Of a stretch of 52,032 bases of DNA, positions 47,231-52,032 are shown piece by piece (the stretch's first letter is position 1; the number at the start of each line of letters is the position of its first letter). Both the position numbers and the translations under genes were made by a program. Origin of the DNA: Aliivibrio sp. (GTDB taxonomy: Bacteria > Pseudomonadota > Gammaproteobacteria > Enterobacterales > Vibrionaceae); contig JAESQY010000085.1 in assembly GCA_016764915.1 (NCBI GenBank), positions 1-52,032 of the forward strand, in the 5' to 3' direction. Under the pieces are notes generated by a model. The model did not search any database and was not told where the DNA came from. It was given only the letters and a program-made list of their open reading frames with translations.

Positions 47231-47250
47231 CACTTTCACTCTTAAAGCAG

Positions 47251-47508
47251 CTAACTCAAAAACAGGGCTAAAAAAGCAATACCTATCGCAATTACCGCTA
47301 AAATTTTATTTGAATTGGATTCTATTCTTTTTTCCAGATTTTTTTCAACTTGATAAATATCGGCTCTCGTTGCTATCTGAGTATCAAGAATAACTCGTTG
47401 TTGCTCAGCAAGAAACTCAGCTTGTTTCTCATCCATACCTCTCGCTATCAACCCTTCGACAAAAGAGTGGGAATCAAACAACCCTGTTTTATTCACAGGA
47501 TCACCCAT
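47251..47508 (-). CDS. Small coiled-coil membrane-anchored protein (DUF1640-like)
   Basis: The ATG at 47508 has GGAG eight bases upstream and gives 85 residues. FDSHSFVEGLIARGMDEKQA followed by FLAEQQRVILDTQIATRADI resembles the DUF1640/CCDC90-type fold. A coiled-coil stalk (about 52-68, VEKNLEKRIESNSNK) follows, then a C-terminal membrane segment KILAVIAIGIAFLALFLS. Similar small proteins occur beside toxin or mobile genes, but no function is established to my knowledge. It is flanked by repeat copies C and D. Confidence 0.75.
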   Translation of the reverse strand: MGDPVNKTGLFDSHSFVEGLIARGMDEKQAEFLAEQQRVILDTQIATRADIYQVEKNLEKRIESNSNKILAVIAIGIAFLALFLS

Positions 47509-47567
47509 AGGTAGACTCCAAAGTAACGGTTAATAAATAGACTATATCAAAAAATCAGATCGGATGG

Positions 47568-47683
47568 GAGAGTTCAGAAAACTATATGCTTCGCTCTAGA
47601 AACTATAAAATCAAAAGATCATGCTCTTTCTGAACCCTGCAAGCGAAGCGATCTGAACTCTGCTCTCGCTCTTATAGTCTCTA
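47568..47683. repeat. Intergenic repeat element, copy D
   Basis: It contains GAGTTCAGAAAACTATATGC, TTCGCTCTAGAAACTATAAA, CTGAACCCTGCAAGCGAAGC, GATCTGAACTCTGCTCTC and CTTATAGTCTCTA. The AACTAGAACGCTGCG block is missing. Its last bases (CTA at 47681) are the stop codon of the MNT nucleotidyltransferase gene on the other strand. Confidence 0.85.
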
Positions 47684-47995
47684 CAACCAACGAACACCAT
47701 ACTGTTCGATATGCTCTAATAGCTTCTCACTCGTGATTTTATGCTTGATGACAATATCAACCTTATAAGGGATCGTCGTTAGTTCAATTTCACTCAAAAC
47801 AGCGGCGACATCCGACAGTGTGATACGCTCGCCCTCAAGAACCAAGTCGATATCTGAGTTTGGCCTGTAGGTTCCCATCGCACGCGAGCCAAATAACCAG
47901 GCGGCTTTCACTGTATCTCGCTTAAGCAAACTCTCTATCACTAACTCTTTATGTGATTCTTTTAGGCCATCACGACAATGAGTGTTATTCCTCAT
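47681..47995 (-). CDS. MNT-type nucleotidyltransferase (HI0073-like)
   Basis: The 104-residue protein has the minimal nucleotidyltransferase motif GSRAMGTYRPNSDIDLVLEG (about 36-55), with the GS and D-x-D metal-binding residues, and a third acidic residue in YKVDIVIKHK. It overlaps its upstream partner by 11 bases. In Haemophilus HI0073/HI0074 this pair forms a complex, and related MNT-HEPN pairs are toxin-antitoxin systems in which MNT modifies the HEPN protein. The stop codon is supplied by repeat copy D, so the C-terminus may have been set by the repeat. Confidence 0.88.
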   Translation of the reverse strand: MRNNTHCRDGLKESHKELVIESLLKRDTVKAAWLFGSRAMGTYRPNSDIDLVLEGERITLSDVAAVLSEIELTTIPYKVDIVIKHKITSEKLLEHIEQYGVRWL

Positions 47996-48401
47996 CTTGA
48001 CTCTTAATATCCAGGTAACGCACTATCGACGTTAATACTGGCTCAAAATTTTCCACAATAAGAGCTTGGGCCTCTAATGCATTTTTATCGTCATAAGTAT
48101 GAGTCAGCAAATTACGTTTGCTTAATGCTTCTAACAAAGTTTCGCATTGCTCTGGCGTAATATGATTCGCTTCAAGCGCAGTGCGGATGGATCCTCGTGG
48201 AGAAGCGGCGTCATACCCCTCAAATTCCACTAAATCTTTTAATGTTTTCCATGCTAACTCGAAAGTAAATTCAAACGTTTGGATAAGTCCAGCAAGTTCC
48301 AGTTCGTTATACGATTCTTGAGCGCACGCCTTTGTTAAGCGTAAATGTGCTTTTTTAAGGTTATCTAAACGCTGTTTCCAACGAAGCGGGTTAACACTCA
48401 T
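47985..48401 (-). CDS. HI0074-type nucleotidyltransferase substrate-binding protein
   Basis: The ATG at 48401 (MSVNPLRWKQRLDNLKKAHL) gives 138 residues, all helical in appearance, with IQTFEFTFELAWKTLKDLVE, GYDAASPRGSIRTAL and LLTHTYDDKNA. This is the HI0074/HEPN-like family, and the RNLLTHTYD segment resembles the R-x4-6-H motif of HEPN RNases. It is the first gene of the pair with the MNT nucleotidyltransferase. A toxin-antitoxin role is likely by family, but activity is not shown here. Confidence 0.87.
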   Translation of the reverse strand: MSVNPLRWKQRLDNLKKAHLRLTKACAQESYNELELAGLIQTFEFTFELAWKTLKDLVEFEGYDAASPRGSIRTALEANHITPEQCETLLEALSKRNLLTHTYDDKNALEAQALIVENFEPVLTSIVRYLDIKSQDEE

Positions 48402-48431
48402 ATCATCTCTCAATTTTTAACTTAATAATGC

Positions 48432-48520
48432 GGGTTCAGGAAACTGTACGCAGCGCTAACTAGAACGCTACGCTCTAGAGACTATAAAGTCAAAAGCCCT
48501 TGCTCTTCCAGGGTTCCCGC
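48432..48520. repeat. Intergenic repeat element, copy F (left part only)
   Basis: This copy has GGGTTCAGGAAACTGTACGC, GCTAACTAGAACGCTACGC and TCTAGAGACTATAAAGTC, then AAAAGCCCTTGCTCTTCCA and GGGTTCCCGC. The right half with the AGCGAAGCG block and heptamers is absent. It runs directly into the left 34-bp direct repeat that flanks hipBA. Confidence 0.82.
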
Positions 48521-48542
48521 ATGAGTTGCAAATTTGTTAACA
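48509..48542. repeat. Left direct repeat flanking hipBA
   Basis: TTGCAAATTTGTTAACA at 48526-48542 is identical to 50174-50190. The similarity extends leftward to CAGGG (34 bases here, 33 there, with four substitutions and one indel). It lies 36 bases past the hipA stop. The two copies have the same orientation. Confidence 0.85.
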
Positions 48543-48577
48543 GACCTTAAGTACCAAACAAAACCAGCTCTCGAAAT

Positions 48578-49819
48578 TCAGTATTTAAATTTCAGTTTTC
48601 TGTCACTACGATATTTTTTTGTTGAATAGCTTACCGACATCACCGTGTCGATAGACTTTTCAATCGACTCACGTAGCCCTTTAAACAGAGTGATTTCGGC
48701 AGAAAGTTCAAGATATTCACGTAGCTTCTGCGCCATCTCATCAATGATCTGCTCCGGTCGGTCAATTCTATAGCCACGGCCAACCGCAAGCTTCATCAGC
48801 GCAGGCTTATCTGGAAACTTCTTACTTCCAGCCAGCTTAAGTGCCATATCATTATTGATCGTTTCATAAATGAGAGTATGGGTGATATCAAAAGGTGGCG
48901 AGACCAGCACGTTGGCCATACCACGCTCATATTGCAGAGCAAAATTTTTTAAATGAGCATCTCCATTGCCAACTAGGCAGTTAAAGACAATATAGCGATA
49001 CATTTTTTCGACTTCTCTACGACTGCGCGTGTAAAGTAAGGTTGCCTTTAATACGGTTTCATAACTACCAGAATATTTCTCATCAGGACTATTTGCTTTT
49101 TTTAATAACGTTGTAAAGTCCTCATAGCCAAGCTTTGCTATGAGGTAATTACCATCATAACGTTTATCAAACCTCTCGATGACAAAGGTCTCCAAATTAT
49201 CCGATAAATACGTTTTCGGTGGTGTTAATCCGCAGTATCGTGCCGCCTCCATGCAAACGAATTCGTTGACCGTTAATAGTGGGAATTCATCATCGAACGA
49301 CTTAACGATTAAATCGCGCTGCAATACCGTTCGATTTGTTTCTACCGTGCTCGCTGGAAGGCTCACTTTCGGCTGCATACCTGCCAAACAATTCCTTAAA
49401 TAGTATTGCTCCAATAACTGAGGAAACAAAGGCTCTGCACTTTGATAAGTGAGAATATCTTTCAAAGACATCGAGTGAACATTAGATAACCTATGCTCGC
49501 TTTGATACTCAAGCAAACCAATGCCTTGGCCGCCTTGAAGTGCAAGCAAGTACATCGCATTAACTTTGGCATAGCGAGCCAACTTGTTAGAGATGTAGGT
49601 TAAGTTGGCACCTTCCGGTAAGTTCTGGGAAAAAATGGGGTGAATGGCACCCGATTGATACGGTTCTAAGCCACTTCGCGTCATGGTCAGAGATATCGGG
49701 TGATTTTCTACAACAGGCTGATAGATGTGGGTAGACGCGTGCGTTAGCGTCCCAATTTTTGCCTTCTCAATCAACACATCCAAATGAGCAATCTTCTTTG
49801 GTAGATCTTGCATACTCAT
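48578..49819 (-). CDS. hipA: HipA-family toxin kinase
   Basis: HipA-type Ser/Thr kinases phosphorylate targets such as glutamyl-tRNA synthetase and cause persistence. The 413-residue protein has the HipA N-terminal domain (about 1-110, with GQGIGLLEY), then GMQPKVSLP and the C-terminal catalytic lobe. LVGNGDAHLKNFAL (about 282-295) is the catalytic loop, and SPPFDITHT (about 302-310) is the metal-binding DxT-like motif. LTVNEFVCMEAARYCGL is also typical. Its ATG overlaps the hipB stop (ATGA). Length and motifs are intact, so it should be functional. Confidence 0.9.
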   Translation of the reverse strand: MSMQDLPKKIAHLDVLIEKAKIGTLTHASTHIYQPVVENHPISLTMTRSGLEPYQSGAIHPIFSQNLPEGANLTYISNKLARYAKVNAMYLLALQGGQGIGLLEYQSEHRLSNVHSMSLKDILTYQSAEPLFPQLLEQYYLRNCLAGMQPKVSLPASTVETNRTVLQRDLIVKSFDDEFPLLTVNEFVCMEAARYCGLTPPKTYLSDNLETFVIERFDKRYDGNYLIAKLGYEDFTTLLKKANSPDEKYSGSYETVLKATLLYTRSRREVEKMYRYIVFNCLVGNGDAHLKNFALQYERGMANVLVSPPFDITHTLIYETINNDMALKLAGSKKFPDKPALMKLAVGRGYRIDRPEQIIDEMAQKLREYLELSAEITLFKGLRESIEKSIDTVMSVSYSTKKYRSDRKLKFKY

Positions 49820-50073
49820 TCATCACCTTCCGAGAACATCTCATCAATCTCATCCCAATCAGGTAACTGTGCCTGTTTTTCCTTCACATCGAGCTCTAAT
49901 CCTATAGAATCCAAATATTTTTCTAAAATATGCAGTGAACCCGTGAACTTACCATTTTCAATCTGTGAAATAGTCGATTTATTCACCGTTGAGTGATCAC
50001 TAGATTCTTTCTGAGTATGCCCTAATGCTTTTCTTTTTTTAGCAATATATCGCCCAATGTCAGCTCTGCTCAT
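49816..50073 (-). CDS. hipB: HipB-family antitoxin (XRE helix-turn-helix)
   Basis: HipB neutralises HipA and represses the operon. The 85-residue protein has an XRE helix-turn-helix: IGRYIAKKRKALGHTQKESS (about 6-25), then STVNKSTISQIENGKF. The C-terminal tail LPDWDEIDEMFSEGDE is acidic. It is four-base overlapped with hipA. Two copies of CTATATAGCAA upstream are probable operators. Confidence 0.9.
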   Translation of the reverse strand: MSRADIGRYIAKKRKALGHTQKESSDHSTVNKSTISQIENGKFTGSLHILEKYLDSIGLELDVKEKQAQLPDWDEIDEMFSEGDE

Positions 50074-50082
50074 TACAATTAA

Positions 50083-50139
50083 GGTTTCCTATATAGCAAA
50101 TATAATTAAAACTATAACTCATGGTTACTATATAGCAAT
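50083..50139. promoter_or_regulatory. Candidate HipB operators (direct repeat)
   Basis: CTATATAGCAA occurs at 50089-50099 and again at 50128-50138, 39 bases apart, each preceded by a similar GGTTTC or GGTTA. The core CTATATAG is palindromic. The position directly upstream of hipB fits autorepression by HipB or HipBA. Confidence 0.65.
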
Positions 50140-50143
50140 CATT

Positions 50144-50302
50144 CTACTCGGGTAAAGCAGGGCCCCGAACGAATTGCAAATTTGTTAACACACAGCCTTT
50201 GACTTTAATTAGTTTGAGTAACTCTGGGATAATCGTAATCTCATTAGACTTAGCATTCGTTTTTAGTTGACCTAAAACCAGACCAGTATCGACCGAATAA
50301 CA
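50144..50302 (-). pseudogene. ISAs1 / H-repeat transposase fragment
   Basis: Read leftward, VDTGLVLGQLKTNAKSNEIT followed by IIPELLKLIKVKGCVLT matches the conserved middle of ISAs1-family transposases (GLVLGQ...KSNEITAIPELL...GCIVTIDAMG). Similarity stops just where the family continues with IDAMG: the codons for LTNLQ are the 17-bp direct repeat, and a short unrelated tail follows to TAG at 50144. A TAA at 50303 closes the frame upstream. It is a broken fragment. Confidence 0.75.
50158..50190. repeat. Right direct repeat flanking hipBA
   Basis: This is the second copy of the 33-34 bp repeat, with TTGCAAATTTGTTAACA identical at 50174-50190. It lies 85 bases upstream of the hipB start and overlaps the end of the ISAs1 transposase fragment. 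Together the two copies bracket exactly one operon, hipBA. Confidence 0.85.
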
Positions 50303-50504
50303 TTACTTTCTCTATTCATGCCAGCTCTCTCGATCACACTTGGATGCTCAAGAGCGGTACTCTGCTCTAATAATAAAAAAGAACGACTAAAATTATGAAA
50401 TCGTTGCTGCCATCGTAATATGTCATAAGTACCTGCCTAACAAAAATAAAAATGTGGTAAAAGGAAAACTCATCACTAAAGGCGGTATCAAGTGACCAAT
50501 GCAT
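50303..50504. other. Decayed sequence, possible ISAs1 C-terminal remnant
   Basis: No intact gene is present. Read leftward from 50501, HWSLDTAFSDE resembles the C-terminal LHWxLDVxF motif of ISAs1 transposases, followed by sequence I do not recognise. In reading order this C-terminal piece comes before the middle piece at 50144-50302, so the IS remnants are scrambled or come from two copies. Confidence 0.4.
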
Positions 50505-50670
50505 GAGCTCTAGAGATTATAAAGTCAAAAGCCCTTGTTCTCTCTGCTCTCTGCTCTCTGCTCTCGCTCTTATAGTCTCTAGCCTCTAGTTTCTAGCTAT
50601 TTTTTGCTCCTTCTGAACTCTGAACCCTACAAGCGGAGCGATCTGAATTCTGCTCTCCCTACGCTCTCCC
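50505..50670. repeat. Intergenic repeat element, copy E (rearranged)
   Basis: It contains CTCTAGAGATTATAAAGTC, AAAAGCCCTTGTTCTC, several CTCTCTG units, CTCGCTCTTATAGTCTCTAG and CCTCTAGTTTCTAG. Then come a second CTGAACTCTGAACCCTAC and AAGCGGAGCGATCTGAATTC. The order differs from copy C, with right-end and middle blocks permuted. The manC stop codon (complement of CTA at 50659-50661) lies inside it. Confidence 0.82.
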
Positions 50671-52032
50671 ATACCTATCTTCAAAACGCACGATATCATC
50701 TTCGCCTAAATATGACCCTGTCTGTACCTCGATCATTTCAAGTGGGATCTTACCGGGATTCTCAAGCGCATGAACGGTACCAATAGGGATATAAGTCGAT
50801 TCATTCTCTGACAGTAAGAAGGTTTTTTCACCTATGGTGACTTTGGCAGTACCAGAAACAACAATCCAATGCTCTGCGCGGTGGTGATGCATCTGGATAG
50901 AGAGCTTTTCTGATGGTTTAACCGTTATTCGCTTAACTAGATCCCGATGACCAGTATCAATGGAGTCATACTTGCCCCATGGTCGGTAAACTTCACGATG
51001 GATTTGATGCTCGGTTCTGCCGTCCGCTTTAAGCTGCTCCACGATTTTCTTTACATCTTGTACACGATCTTTGTTGGCGACCAAAACGGCATCTTTAGTT
51101 TCAACCACCACCACATTATCTAAACCCACGGTGGCAACCAATTTACTCTCCGCTTTAATAAAACAGTCGCGCGTGTCTACTGCGATCACATCGCCATTAA
51201 GCGTATTTTGATTCTCATCCTTATCAGACACATCCCACAAAGCAGACCAAGAGCCAACATCACTCCAGCCAGCATCCATTGGTGCGACAATAATCTGGTT
51301 ATCATCAGCAGATTGAGAGAGCGGCTCCATTACCGCATAATCAATCGAGTCTGATGGGCAGCTTTCAAAGGCTACCTTATCGATACGAATAAACTCCATA
51401 TCCTCAGATTTACTGGCCATCGCTTTTTTACAAGCAGACAACATATCTGGTGAATAGGCTTCAAGCGCTTCAATATAACGGCTGGCTTTGAACAGAAACA
51501 TGCCGCTGTTCCAGTAATACTCTCCGCTGTCTAAATAGTGCTGCGCGGTTGCTAAATCGGGCTTTTCAACAAACTGAGATACGTTAAAACAATTATCAAC
51601 CGCTGCACCGGCTTTAATGTACCCATAACCTGTTTCTGGTTCGGTCGGCACAATACCAAAAGTAACAAATTTACCTTGTTCGGCAAAAGGTTGAGCTTGA
51701 ACAACAGCAGCATGAAAAGCGTCAGGATCTTGAATCACATGATCGGCGGCGAGAACCAGTAATAACGGATCGTCATCGTTTGAGTTTGATAGAGCTTGTA
51801 ATGCTGCCAAAGCTATCGCTGGGGCGGTATTTCTACCGACGGGTTCTAGAATAATACCACTGTGTTTCTGATCGGCGATCCTAAGTTGCTCAGCAGTAAC
51901 AAAACGGTGCTCTTCATTACAGATTAACAATGGCGCACTATGCTGCAATCCATCGAGACGAGAGAGTGTTTGTTGCAGCATTGACTGATCATTTGATACT
52001 GACAAAAACTGTTTAGGATACTGCTCTCGAGA
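50659..52032 (-). CDS. manC: Mannose-1-phosphate guanylyltransferase / mannose-6-phosphate isomerase (5' end beyond window)
   Basis: ManC (CpsB/RfbM type) makes GDP-mannose for capsule, colanic-acid-like or O-antigen sugars. The frame is open through base 32032+20000 (the window edge at 52032), where it reads [16 protein letters not shown], the part that normally follows the N-terminal GGSGSRLWPLSR. The start is therefore outside. The guanylyltransferase part has [30 protein letters not shown] and NSGMFLF. The C-terminal cupin isomerase part has [12 protein letters not shown] and [20 protein letters not shown]. About 457 residues are visible. Its 3' end and stop codon fall in repeat copy E. 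Confidence 0.95.
   Translation of the reverse strand, partial: SREQYPKQFLSVSNDQSMLQQTLSRLDGLQHSAPLLICNEEHRFVTAEQLRIADQKHSGIILEPVGRNTAPAIALAALQALSNSNDDDPLLLVLAADHVIQDPDAFHAAVVQAQPFAEQGKFVTFGIVPTEPETGYGYIKAGAAVDNCFNVSQFVEKPDLATAQHYLDSGEYYWNSGMFLFKASRYIEALEAYSPDMLSACKKAMASKSEDMEFIRIDKVAFESCPSDSIDYAVMEPLSQSADDNQIIVAPMDAGWSDVGSWSALWDVSDKDENQNTLNGDVIAVDTRDCFIKAESKLVATVGLDNVVVVETKDAVLVANKDRVQDVKKIVEQLKADGRTEHQIHREVYRPWGKYDSIDTGHRDLVKRITVKPSEKLSIQMHHHRAEHWIVVSGTAKVTIGEKTFLLSENESTYIPIGTVHALENPGKIPLEMIEVQTGSYLGEDDIVRFEDRYGRA

Noticed and set aside
48509..50190. Direct repeats around hipBA considered as integron attC sites
   Set aside because: The repeats lack the paired R'/R'' core sites and the long imperfect hairpin of Vibrio attC (VCR) sequences. 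The GTTAACA end does not fit GTTRRRY, and no integrase is present in the window.

Overview
This window reads as chromosomal DNA of a marine gammaproteobacterium of the Vibrionaceae. The support is an AphA quorum-sensing regulator between the argE/ppc site and metF, a polar-type flagellin with a sigma28-like promoter, and a core gene order close to that of Vibrio and partly to the 80-90 minute region of E. coli. I did not assign a species.

Layout. 1-128 is the end of an IS66-family insertion sequence. 125-6114 holds arginine biosynthesis: argCBGH leftward, argE rightward from a shared control region. argH runs straight into the IS end and takes its stop codon from the IS inverted repeat. 6115-6851 is the decapitated 3' third of ppc (phosphoenolpyruvate carboxylase), in the place where a full ppc is expected. 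Next come aphA (7252-7812) and the methionine genes metF, metL, metB and metJ with two clusters of MetJ operators. A malic enzyme, rpmE, priA, cytR, ftsN, hslVU (sigma32-like promoter), menA, rraA, zapB and glpX follow. Then come a cysteine-rich helix-turn-helix regulator, three small genes, tpiA, an isolated flagellin gene, pfkA, fieF, the Cpx envelope-stress genes (cpxP divergent from cpxRA, with two CpxR-type boxes), and sodA with a strong Fur box. trmL, cysE, gpsA, secB, a rhodanese, gpmI, envC, tdh and kbl complete the core in an order like that of E. coli.

From about 44.2 kb the window becomes an accessory region on the left flank of a surface-polysaccharide locus, bounded by ugd (UDP-glucose dehydrogenase) and manC (GDP-mannose synthesis, cut by the window edge). 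Between them lie three two-gene toxin-antitoxin-like modules (RelE/ParE with Phd/YefM; MNT nucleotidyltransferase with its HI0074-type partner; HipBA), a small coiled-coil membrane protein, and remnants of a DUF234-type ATPase and an ISAs1-family transposase. A family of AT-rich, internally palindromic repeats fills most of the gaps, and several copies sit directly on stop codons. The hipBA module is bracketed by near-identical 33-34 bp direct repeats.

How it fits together. Central carbon metabolism (tpiA, pfkA, glpX, gpmI, gpsA, malic enzyme), amino-acid synthesis (arg, met, cysE, tdh/kbl), envelope maintenance (ftsN, zapB, envC, cpx, secB) and nucleotide-sugar supply (ugd, manC) are all present. 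The ppc deletion and the IS66 junction at argH are the two clear gene-loss events. The repeat-rich toxin-antitoxin cluster beside the polysaccharide locus is the least explained part of the window.
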